From NCBI RefSeq assembly GCF_004792655.1, contig NZ_SRZC01000020.1:1-64000 (forward strand): a DNA stretch of 64,000 nt, written 5' to 3'. Every line of letters starts with the position of its first letter. The stretch's first letter is position 1. Below, piece after piece: positions 44,763-51,972 of this stretch. A program made the translations under genes and the position numbers. Source of the DNA: Palleniella muris (lineage in GTDB: Bacteria > Bacteroidota > Bacteroidia > Bacteroidales > Bacteroidaceae). A model generated the notes under the pieces. That model was given only the letters and a program-made list of their open reading frames with translations, searched no databases and was not told the DNA's origin.

Positions 44763-45950
44763 ATGGGACAATTATCAGAAAAATTCAAGAGTTATCGTCT
44801 GCCACAGAAGTTTATGGAGGCAGGTGTGTATCCTTATTTCCGTGAGATACTCGGCAGGCAGGGTACAGAGGTGGAAATGGGAGGTCATAAGGTGCTTATG
44901 TTCGGCTCAAATGCATATACAGGTCTTGTTGGTGACAACCGCATCTGCGAGGCTGCCAAGGCAGCAATAGACAAGTATGGTACAGGTTGTGCCGGCAGCC
45001 GTTTTCTTAATGGCACGCTTGACATACACGTGAAACTGGAAAAGGACCTTGCGGAATTCGTGCATAAGGATGAGGCTTTGTGCTTCTCAACAGGATTCTC
45101 TGTTAACGCAGGCGTCATTGCTATGGTTTGTGGTCGTGAGGACTATATCATCTGTGACGACCGCGACCATGCTTCCATTGTTGATGGCCGCCGACTCAGT
45201 TTTGCAAAGCAGTTGAAATACAAGCATAACGACATGGAAGACCTTGAGAACATCCTCAAGAAACTTCCTTACGAGGCTGTGAAACTTATCGTTGTCGATG
45301 GTGTCTTCTCCATGGAGGGCGACCTTGCCAACCTCCCTGCGATAGTGGAACTGAAGCATAAGTACAACTGCTCTATAATGGTTGACGAGGCTCACGGTCT
45401 TGGTGTGTTCGGCAAGAACGGACGCGGTGTGTGTGACCATTTCGGACTTACGGACGAGGTTGACCTCATCATGGGCACATTCTCCAAGTCTCTTGCTTCT
45501 ATCGGCGGTTTCATTGCCGGCGATTGGGACACAATCAATTTCCTGCGTCATAGTGCGCGCACATACATCTTCTCAGCGTCAAACACTCCTGCAGCGACAG
45601 CAGCAGCGCAGAAGGCTCTCGATATTCTTAAGGAAGAGCCGGAGATTATAGAGAAATTATGGGATGTGACCAATTATGCCCTTAAGCGTTTCAAGGAAGA
45701 GGGCTTTGAGATTGGCGATACAGAGTCACCAATCATTCCGCTTTATGTGCGTGATGTTGACAAGACATTCCTCATAACAGCACTTGCTTTCGAGCGTGGT
45801 GTGTTCATCAACCCTGTTGTGCCACCGGCTTGCGCTCCGACAGATACGCTTGTGAGATATGCTCTCATGGCAACTCACACAAAAGAGCAGGTTGACCGCT
45901 CAGTGGAAATCCTGAAGCAGATATTTGTGGAGCAGGGTGTGATCAAATAG
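44763..45950 (+). CDS. Serine palmitoyltransferase-type alpha-oxoamine synthase
   Basis: A 395-residue PLP enzyme of the alpha-oxoamine synthase family (SPT, KBL, BioF). Family blocks are SNAYTGLVGDNRICEAAKAAI, GTGCAGSRFLNGTLDIHVKLE, CDDRDHASIVDGRRLS, VDEAHGLGVFGKNGRGVCDH and the PLP-lysine block GTFSKSLASIGGFIAGD. Bacteroidota of this kind use SPT to join serine and an acyl-CoA for sphingolipids; glycine C-acetyltransferase (Kbl) and BioF are the alternatives. The MGQLSEKFKSYRLPQKFMEAG start and the neighbouring lipid kinase favour SPT. Confidence 0.85.
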   Translation: MGQLSEKFKSYRLPQKFMEAGVYPYFREILGRQGTEVEMGGHKVLMFGSNAYTGLVGDNRICEAAKAAIDKYGTGCAGSRFLNGTLDIHVKLEKDLAEFVHKDEALCFSTGFSVNAGVIAMVCGREDYIICDDRDHASIVDGRRLSFAKQLKYKHNDMEDLENILKKLPYEAVKLIVVDGVFSMEGDLANLPAIVELKHKYNCSIMVDEAHGLGVFGKNGRGVCDHFGLTDEVDLIMGTFSKSLASIGGFIAGDWDTINFLRHSARTYIFSASNTPAATAAAQKALDILKEEPEIIEKLWDVTNYALKRFKEEGFEIGDTESPIIPLYVRDVDKTFLITALAFERGVFINPVVPPACAPTDTLVRYALMATHTKEQVDRSVEILKQIFVEQGVIK

Positions 45951-46004
45951 TCCTTGCGCAAAGTTTATTTGCTAATATGTTCGTGAAAGCGAACCTCGTT
46001 TTAT

Positions 46005-46056
46005 AAAAATATCTCCTTGCAAACCGGCAATGTGCCATGTGCAAGGAGATATTTTT
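46005..46056. terminator. Terminator after the SPT gene
   Basis: AAAAATATCTCCTTGCA and TGCAAGGAGATATTTTT form a 17-bp perfect stem with an 18-nt loop. Confidence 0.85.
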
Positions 46057-46067
46057 ATATTGTTATC

Positions 46068-46232
46068 GTCCGGAAAAAAAACAATGACAAGCACCAAACT
46101 CTTATATATCATCATTTTATGAGGTTTTCTTCAAAATGGGCTTGTCTTGCAAACCGCTAACGCGGTTCTCTGCACAGGAACATCTGGATATTGCGCGCGC
46201 AATCAGAGATGTATTTTGTGTTTTACCGACAC
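46068..46232. mobile_element. MITE-like element, copy B (inverted, diverged)
   Basis: The reverse complement matches copy A (26466-26632) along its whole length with scattered substitutions. Ends have decayed (GTCCGGAAAAA and TTTTACCGACAC). It lies in the gap between convergent genes, beside the 22-nt repeat array. Confidence 0.75.
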
Positions 46233-46268
46233 CAATATATTTTTTTTGTTGTAATGTTGTGGGATGTA

Positions 46269-46391
46269 GATTGTCACTTTTGATACCCATTTGACCGGCG
46301 TCGCGAAAGGTATCACTTTGTAGGGCAGATTGTTACTTTTTGCGTTGTAAAGTGTTATCTTTTGCGGGATAAAGTGACACCTTTTGCTCTG
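46269..46391. repeat. 22-nt-period intergenic repeat, locus 3 (about five units)
   Basis: Four contiguous 22-nt units at 46304-46325, 46326-46347, 46348-46369 and 46370-46391, three in the sense TAAAGTGTTATCTTTTGC, plus a related stretch at 46269-46290. It ends 42 bp before the stop of the convergent gene at 46434. Confidence 0.7.
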
Positions 46392-46433
46392 TTGTTTGTA
46401 ATCCGGTGAAAATCAAATGGTTAATATTGTTTG

Positions 46434-47063
46434 CTATTTTGTGAATTCGTAGATTTCAAAATCCCTGTATGGCCTGACAAACAGCATTATCAGTTTGTTG
46501 TCATTTATCTTGTAAAGCGTGCCGGCAACAGAGTTCCGGCTTCCGTATTCTGTTTGTGGCTCATCGTTCACAGACCATCCGCCAAGGAATATCATTGATG
46601 TTGGCTTGTTGGCATATATGAATCCCGATTTGCGTTGGCTGCCGGCTGTCTTTTCAAAGAATGGTTTGCCGTCTTGTTTTGTGAAGCGGCAGGCGAAGTA
46701 GTGGTAGGTGAATATTCCGTTGTTGTTTACTTGTATGGAGCGCACGCGATGATACCCGCGTAAATCTTCAAGTGAAATTTCATGTTCTTTTTGGTTTAAA
46801 AGTTTCTCGACAGCCTTACGGTTCTTGATGCCATGATCACTGTTGTCAAGTGTTGACAATATGCCCAGTGCCTTTTCCTTGCACATTACCAACGCGTCGT
46901 AGTCGTCATGTAAGATTGTACCTCTTAGTGACGGGCTGACATAAGACTCCTCCAATGCCTTTGCTGACATTTCTCTTTGCATGCCATTGTTGCTGCTTTG
47001 GGCACACAAATTTATGTCTTGGAATAACAATAAGATTGTAATGGCTAATATCGTTTTTGTCAT
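46434..47063 (-). CDS. Secreted protein of unknown function
   Basis: A 209-residue protein with a clear signal peptide (MTKTILAITILLLFQDINLCAQ). The mature part has a helical N-terminal segment (residues ~25-95) and a C-terminal beta-rich part in which YGSRNSVAGTLYKINDNKLI suggests a small barrel-like or DUF4893-like domain; I cannot assign a family firmly. The frame is open 12 codons upstream, but the promoter (TTTG-N20-TACCTTTG, - strand) would start transcription near 47095, so MTKTILAI at 47063 is the better start. Stands alone. Confidence 0.75.
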   Translation of the reverse strand: MTKTILAITILLLFQDINLCAQSSNNGMQREMSAKALEESYVSPSLRGTILHDDYDALVMCKEKALGILSTLDNSDHGIKNRKAVEKLLNQKEHEISLEDLRGYHRVRSIQVNNNGIFTYHYFACRFTKQDGKPFFEKTAGSQRKSGFIYANKPTSMIFLGGWSVNDEPQTEYGSRNSVAGTLYKINDNKLIMLFVRPYRDFEIYEFTK

Positions 47064-47101
47064 TTTTTTTGATGTCGTGGTTGTTATGGAAATTTCCAAT
47101 G

Positions 47102-47133
47102 CAAAGGTAATAATTCAATCTGAATGGCGCAAA
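47102..47133 (-). promoter_or_regulatory. Promoter of the secreted-protein gene
   Basis: On the - strand TTTG (47133-47130), 20 bases, TACCTTTG (47109-47102). Confidence 0.7.
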
Positions 47134-47252
47134 CTTTTCCGGCTAAACATCAAACAATGTGGATGTGATATTAATAATATAATGTATATAGTCCGGAAAA
47201 GGATTGATTTATGTCTAATCATTGACGAAGATGTAAAAAAAACGCTTTATAA

Positions 47253-47284
47253 TTTGCATGGTTCGGAAAAAAGCAGTAACTTTG
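47253..47284 (+). promoter_or_regulatory. Promoter of tRNA-Pro
   Basis: TTTG at 47253-47256, 20 bases, TAACTTTG at 47277-47284, about 43 bases before the tRNA. Confidence 0.7.
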
Positions 47285-47333
47285 CATTCGCAATTCGGGG
47301 ATGATTCCTGAATGATGCGAAAACAAAACCTTT

Positions 47334-47408
47334 CGGGGTGTAGCGCAGTCCGGTTAGCGCACCTGCTTTGGGAGCAGGGGGTCCCAGGTTCGAATCCTGG
47401 TACCCCGA
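47334..47408 (+). tRNA. tRNA-Pro (TGG)
   Basis: A 75-nt tRNA. Acceptor CGGGGTG pairs with TACCCCG; anticodon stem-loop CTGCTTTGGGAGCAG gives anticodon TGG; T arm CAGGTTCGAATCCTG; discriminator A. The 3' CCA is not encoded. Confidence 0.96.
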
Positions 47409-47409
47409 C

Positions 47410-47453
47410 AAAACAAAGAGACTTAAGCACACTGCTTAAGTCTCTTTTGTTTT
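47410..47453 (+). terminator. Terminator after tRNA-Pro
   Basis: AAAACAAAGAGACTTAAGC and GCTTAAGTCTCTTTTGTTTT form a long stem starting two bases after the tRNA. The next gene, map, begins 28 bp later, so its transcription probably depends on read-through or a hidden promoter. Confidence 0.8.
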
Positions 47454-47480
47454 ATCCGGTTTTAATGGAGATACATTTTT

Positions 47481-48344
47481 ATGGGAAACAAAAAACACAA
47501 ATGGTCCATCCTTCCCGGACAGGAGCTTACAGAGATGGACAAACAGATACTGTATTGGCAGAATCGCTCAAAGAGTGTGCCAAGCCGTGACTTGGTGAAG
47601 ACTCCTGAGCAGATAGAAGGCATACGCCGTGCAGGTGTGGTCAATACCGGAGTGCTCGATGCTGTTGCGGCAGTGATTCGTCCGGGCATGTCCACTCAGG
47701 AAATAGATGATATATGTATGGCATACTGCAAGGAACATGATGCTGTTCCTGCCTGTCTCGGATATGAAGGTTTTCCAAAGTCTGTATGTGTCAGTGTCAA
47801 CGAATGCGTATGCCATGGCATACCGAAGCCAAACCAGATTCTCCACGAGGGTGACATCGTTAACGTTGACTTCACGACTATCCTTGATGGTTACTATGCT
47901 GATGCATCTCGTATGTTCATTGTTGGCGGAAAGACCTCCCTGGAGTGTGAGCAGCTTGTGCGTGTGGCAAAGGAATGCCTTGAGATAGGCATGGAGGCAG
48001 CCAAGCCTTATTGCTTCGTTGGCGACATTGGAAACGCAATACAGAAGCATGCCCACAAATACCATTACGGTGTGGTCCGTGACCTTTGCGGGCATGGTGT
48101 AGGTCTGAAATTCCATGAAGAGCCGGACATCGCCCATTTCGGAAAGAAGGGCAGTGGCATGCTCCTTGTACCTGGCATGGTCTTCACCATAGAGCCGATG
48201 ATCAACATGGGCACTTACAAAGTCTTTATTGACGCAGATGACCCATTCGGCTGGGAGGTGATTTCTGAGGACGAGCTGCCTTCTGCTCAGTGGGAGCATA
48301 CACTTCTGATGACGGAAAGCGGTGTTGAGGTACTGTCCTATTAG
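47481..48344 (+). CDS. map: Type I methionine aminopeptidase
   Basis: Removes the initiator methionine from nascent proteins. Metal ligands appear in VNVDFTTILDGYYADASRMF (two Asp), GHGVGLKFHEEP (His), VFTIEPMI (Glu) and QWEHTLL (Glu). At 287 residues it carries ~35 extra N-terminal residues (MGNKKHKWSILPGQELTEMD) before the catalytic domain. Followed 29 bp later by tsaD and then pncC on the same strand. Confidence 0.95.
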   Translation: MGNKKHKWSILPGQELTEMDKQILYWQNRSKSVPSRDLVKTPEQIEGIRRAGVVNTGVLDAVAAVIRPGMSTQEIDDICMAYCKEHDAVPACLGYEGFPKSVCVSVNECVCHGIPKPNQILHEGDIVNVDFTTILDGYYADASRMFIVGGKTSLECEQLVRVAKECLEIGMEAAKPYCFVGDIGNAIQKHAHKYHYGVVRDLCGHGVGLKFHEEPDIAHFGKKGSGMLLVPGMVFTIEPMINMGTYKVFIDADDPFGWEVISEDELPSAQWEHTLLMTESGVEVLSY

Positions 48345-48373
48345 AGTGTTGATGTTAAAAAAATGAATGTGAC

Positions 48374-49405
48374 ATGGAAAAGAAACCTATATTCATTTTG
48401 GCGATAGAGTCCTCATGTGATGACACTTCGGCAGCAGTGTTGCGTGACGGTGTGCTTCTCAGCAATGTGACAGCTTCGCAGGCTGTCCATGAAGAGTACG
48501 GCGGAGTGGTGCCTGAGCTGGCTTCACGTGCGCATCAGCAGAATGTTGTGCCGGTCGTCGATGCGGCATTGAAGCGTGCAAATGTAGCGAAGGAGGAACT
48601 CTCAGCCATAGCTTTCACGCGTGGTCCGGGGCTTATGGGCTCTTTGCTTGTCGGTGTGAATTTCGCAAAGGGAATGGCGCGGGCGTTAGGCATACCGCTC
48701 ATAGATGTCAATCATCTGCAAGGGCATGTCATGGCGCATTTCATAAAAGAAAGTGACGATGATAAAAACCAGCCTCCGTTCCCGTTCCTGTGCCTGCTTG
48801 TCAGTGGCGGAAACTCACAGATTGTGAAGGTCAATGCCTATAACGACATGGAGATACTCGGGCAGACCATTGACGATGCTGCCGGAGAGGCGATAGACAA
48901 GTGCTCGAAGGTCATGGGACTTGGCTATCCGGGAGGTCCTATCATTGACCGTCTCGCACGTCAGGGCAATCCTAAGGCGTATCAGTTTTCGGAGCCGCAC
49001 ATACCGGGATTGGACTACAGTTTCTCGGGATTGAAGACATCATTCCTGTATAATCTGCGCAAATGGGTTGCGGAAGACGAGAATTTCATAGAGAATCACA
49101 AGGAAGACCTTGCCGCTTCCTTGGAATGGACGATTGTCGATATCTTGATGAAAAAACTGAAACTGGCAGCAAAGGAGACAGGAATAAAGCATATAGCTGT
49201 GGCTGGTGGCGTGTCTGCAAACAATGGATTGCGCAACGCGTTCCATGATTATGCCAAGCGATTCGGGTGGACAATATATATCCCAAAGTTCGGTTATACT
49301 ACCGACAATGCTGCGATGATAGGTATCGTTGGCACATATAAGTATCGTGACAAGGACTTTTGCGATATAGATGCTCCTGCATTCTCGAAAGTGACATTCA
49401 AGTGA
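48374..49405 (+). CDS. tsaD: tRNA N6-adenosine threonylcarbamoyltransferase
   Basis: Transfers the threonylcarbamoyl group to A37 of ANN-decoding tRNAs, together with TsaB and TsaE. The ASKHA fold start is ILAIESSCDDTSAAVL; metal-binding His lie in HLQGHVMAH; LLVSGGNSQIV, DDAAGEAIDK and AVAGGVSANNGLRN follow. Full length (343). Possibly coupled to map upstream. Confidence 0.96.
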   Translation: MEKKPIFILAIESSCDDTSAAVLRDGVLLSNVTASQAVHEEYGGVVPELASRAHQQNVVPVVDAALKRANVAKEELSAIAFTRGPGLMGSLLVGVNFAKGMARALGIPLIDVNHLQGHVMAHFIKESDDDKNQPPFPFLCLLVSGGNSQIVKVNAYNDMEILGQTIDDAAGEAIDKCSKVMGLGYPGGPIIDRLARQGNPKAYQFSEPHIPGLDYSFSGLKTSFLYNLRKWVAEDENFIENHKEDLAASLEWTIVDILMKKLKLAAKETGIKHIAVAGGVSANNGLRNAFHDYAKRFGWTIYIPKFGYTTDNAAMIGIVGTYKYRDKDFCDIDAPAFSKVTFK

Positions 49406-49546
49406 TAATGAATCTGTGATGTTTCTTCCTGAAACCACTACGATTATGGAAGAAGCAGAGAGATTAACTTTATAATGAAAAACAAATCAAAAAACTCATA
49501 GCATCCTGAGGGTAAAGTCTGTTTCTGTGGTAGTGGACAGTGCAAG

Positions 49547-50095
49547 ATGCGGATGCCTAACATTATGGAATTTGGAAACAAGGTACTGAGCAAGGAACTG
49601 CTTTCATTGCTTTACGAGTCAGATAAAACCGTTGGTACAGCGGAAAGTTGCACGGCAGGTGGCATAGCAAGTGCCATAACAATGGTTCCGGGCGCGTCAA
49701 ACTATTTCAAGGGTGGAATCATCAGCTATTGGGATGACGTGAAAACCAATGTACTTGATGTCGATGCAGAAGTCATCGCAGAGAACACCGCAGTATGCGA
49801 GGACGTTGCCAAGCAGATGGTTCTTGGAGCAATCAATGCCCTTGGTGTGGATTATGCTGTGGCTTCAACCGGCTTTGCAGGTCCTGGTTCTGAAGGCGAC
49901 ATCCCAGTCGGTACGATATGGATAGCTTGTGGAAACAAGGATGAGCAAGTTACTCTCAAACTCACGGATGACGAGGGACGTGACGAGAATGTCGGCAATG
50001 CTGTCACTAAAGCTCTGCGACTGCTTTTGGATTTTGTCAGTGCACATGAGCCAGCTCGCGTTGGTGAGGAAGTCGTGGAACTGATTGCTGAGTGA
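49547..50095 (+). CDS. pncC: Nicotinamide-nucleotide amidase (CinA C-terminal type)
   Basis: A 182-residue stand-alone CinA C-terminal domain, deamidating nicotinamide mononucleotide to nicotinate mononucleotide in NAD recycling. The catalytic Ser lies in TAESCTAGGIASAIT; FKGGIISYWDDVKTNVL and VASTGFAGPGSEGDIPVGT follow. Usual length is ~165; translation might begin at the second Met (MEFGNKVLSKELL, 49565). The 141-bp gap after tsaD has no terminator. Confidence 0.9.
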   Translation: MRMPNIMEFGNKVLSKELLSLLYESDKTVGTAESCTAGGIASAITMVPGASNYFKGGIISYWDDVKTNVLDVDAEVIAENTAVCEDVAKQMVLGAINALGVDYAVASTGFAGPGSEGDIPVGTIWIACGNKDEQVTLKLTDDEGRDENVGNAVTKALRLLLDFVSAHEPARVGEEVVELIAE

Positions 50096-50146
50096 AACCT
50101 AATCTCTGCATCTCGTTCCTTAGGGGATTATTTTTGGAAGGGTATC

Positions 50147-51100
50147 ATGAAGATTCAGAAGATATACGAGGCATACGACCAGATGATTACACTGATAGGG
50201 GACAACTATAATCTCCTGCAGTCACTTGGCCGTTTCGGAATAAACCTTGGTTTTGGCGACAAGACTGTGGAAGAGGTTTGTGAGGAGCAAGGGGTTGACA
50301 CATACACTTTCCTTGCCCTTGTGAATTTCTCAATAAACGGGTTCAAGGAAATCGACGATGTTGATAAACTATCAGTGGAAACTCTTCTGAATTATCTTCG
50401 TTCATGCCATAGGTACTACCTGGATTTCCAGTTGCCTTTCATCCGCAAAGAGTTGATGCAGGCTTTGGATGAGAATGACAGTCTCGCAAACTTGATACTG
50501 AAGATTTATGATGAGTATGCTCATTCCGTCCATCAGCACATGCGGTATGAAGAGAAGGAGGTGTTCCCGTATGTGGAGAATCTCCTGGAAGGGAAAACTT
50601 CCTCACTGTATTCCATTGATACATATTTGCGCAACCATGGCAACACCGACAATAAACTGCGTGAATTGAAGAATATCATTATTAAGTATCTTCCTTCTGA
50701 TGGGCTTCGCAACAATCTTTTGATGGCTGCGTTGCATGATATTTATAATAATGAGGAATGGCTTGTGCAGCACACAGATGTGGAGGAACATATCTTCATC
50801 CCTGCTATCCGCCACCTTGAGAACAGGCTGAGGCAGGATGATGTGTCTGTGAAGATATCCAGAATGATTCACCGTAATAAAGCGCAGGAAAGCCTGTCTT
50901 CGCGTGAGCGTGATGTGGTGGTAGCGCTTGTTCAGGGCATGTCAAACAAGGAAATAGCAGACCATCTGTGTATATCTACCAATACGGTGATAACTCATCG
51001 TAGGAACATTGCCAAGAAACTGCAGATTCACTCGCCGGCAGGGTTGACGATTTATGCAATCGTTAATAATTTGGTGGATATCTCAAGTGTGAAATTATAG
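50147..51100 (+). CDS. LuxR-type regulator with an N-terminal hemerythrin-like domain
   Basis: A 317-residue two-part protein. Residues ~1-230 look like a RIC/ScdA-type di-iron protein: a helical N-terminus (NLLQSLGRFGINLGFGDKTV), then CHRYYLDFQLPFIRKEL, HSVHQHMRYEEKEVFPYVE and LVQHTDVEEHIFIPAI, which supply His and Glu metal ligands. Residues 250-317 are a GerE/LuxR helix-turn-helix (LSSRERDVVVALVQGMSNKE...ISTNTVITHRRNIAKKL). This suggests direct sensing of oxygen, nitric oxide or iron at the di-iron site with DNA binding at the other end. Targets are unknown; the gene stands alone. Confidence 0.88.
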   Translation: MKIQKIYEAYDQMITLIGDNYNLLQSLGRFGINLGFGDKTVEEVCEEQGVDTYTFLALVNFSINGFKEIDDVDKLSVETLLNYLRSCHRYYLDFQLPFIRKELMQALDENDSLANLILKIYDEYAHSVHQHMRYEEKEVFPYVENLLEGKTSSLYSIDTYLRNHGNTDNKLRELKNIIIKYLPSDGLRNNLLMAALHDIYNNEEWLVQHTDVEEHIFIPAIRHLENRLRQDDVSVKISRMIHRNKAQESLSSRERDVVVALVQGMSNKEIADHLCISTNTVITHRRNIAKKLQIHSPAGLTIYAIVNNLVDISSVKL

Positions 51101-51135
51101 GATTGTATTATTTTTTTAAAATTGTCACCTGAATA

Positions 51136-51167
51136 TTTGGATTTATTGATAAAAATGTATAATTTTG
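51136..51167 (+). promoter_or_regulatory. Promoter of the gldB-DPP IV operon
   Basis: TTTG at 51136-51139, 20 bases, TAATTTTG at 51160-51167; start near 51174, about 20 bases before the TTG start codon. Confidence 0.75.
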
Positions 51168-51192
51168 TACAAAAATTAAAAATAGAATAGAT

Positions 51193-51972
51193 TTGAGAAC
51201 AACATCATACATATTGGTATTGGTTTTTTGCCTGATGTCCATTGTTGGATGCCACCTGAGTTTTTGGCCGAAAACGGATGTGGATGATGAATTCATGATA
51301 GAACGTTATGACCGTATACAGAGCCGGTTTCTTACAACTGGTGATTTCTCGGCTCTTCAGCAGATGAGCACACAATATTCTATGGAAACCCGTACTCTGA
51401 TTGAAAACGTGCTGTCAATAGGCAATGTTGACCAAGAGGACATAAACGAACGCCTTTTCAAATTTTATCAGGACTCTGTCCTCCAGAATATCATTTTGGA
51501 AGTGGGCAAGCAGTATTCCAATATAGATGACATTAAAGACGAAATGGCATCGGCATTTGCTTTCCTTAAAGATGAAATCCCGGAGTTTGAGATACCGAAA
51601 GTGTACACTCAGATAGGGGCGCTTGGGTCGAGTATAATCATCGGAGATGGAAATGTTGGGATATGTCTGGACAAATATCTTGGGTCGGACTATTCTGTTT
51701 ACAAGAAATACTATGCGGCACCACAGACAAAGTCAATGACACGGGAGAATATAGTTCCGGATTGCTTGTTGTTTTATCTTGTATCGGTTTATCCGTTGAA
51801 GAATTTTGAGACAGCTCCACAGAAGGTACGCGACAACTACATAGGAAAAATAATGTATGTTGTCAACAAGGCTCTTGACAGACCTTTCTATGACACTCTT
51901 GACACTCATAGGGTTGAGGAGTTCCACAAGAAACATCCGGATTACACTTTGAGAAAAATACTTGAACAATGA
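51193..51972 (+). CDS. GldB-like lipoprotein
   Basis: A 259-residue protein starting at a TTG codon, because no in-frame ATG exists between the promoter and the signal sequence. The signal peptide ends in a lipobox (MSIVGC). GldB features: FMIERYDRIQSRF near the N-terminus, VYTQIGALGSSIIIGDGNVG, then DKYLGSDYSVYKKY and a DCLLFYLVSVYPL block. GldB is required for gliding in Flavobacterium but is widespread in non-gliding Bacteroidota, where its role is unclear. It overlaps the DPP IV gene by 4 bp (ATGA). Confidence 0.75.
   Translation: MRTTSYILVLVFCLMSIVGCHLSFWPKTDVDDEFMIERYDRIQSRFLTTGDFSALQQMSTQYSMETRTLIENVLSIGNVDQEDINERLFKFYQDSVLQNIILEVGKQYSNIDDIKDEMASAFAFLKDEIPEFEIPKVYTQIGALGSSIIIGDGNVGICLDKYLGSDYSVYKKYYAAPQTKSMTRENIVPDCLLFYLVSVYPLKNFETAPQKVRDNYIGKIMYVVNKALDRPFYDTLDTHRVEEFHKKHPDYTLRKILEQ

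Noticed and set aside
46269..46391. 22-nt arrays as a second CRISPR
   Set aside because: Units are too short, spacers would be only ~8 nt, units occur in both orientations, and loci lack cas genes.
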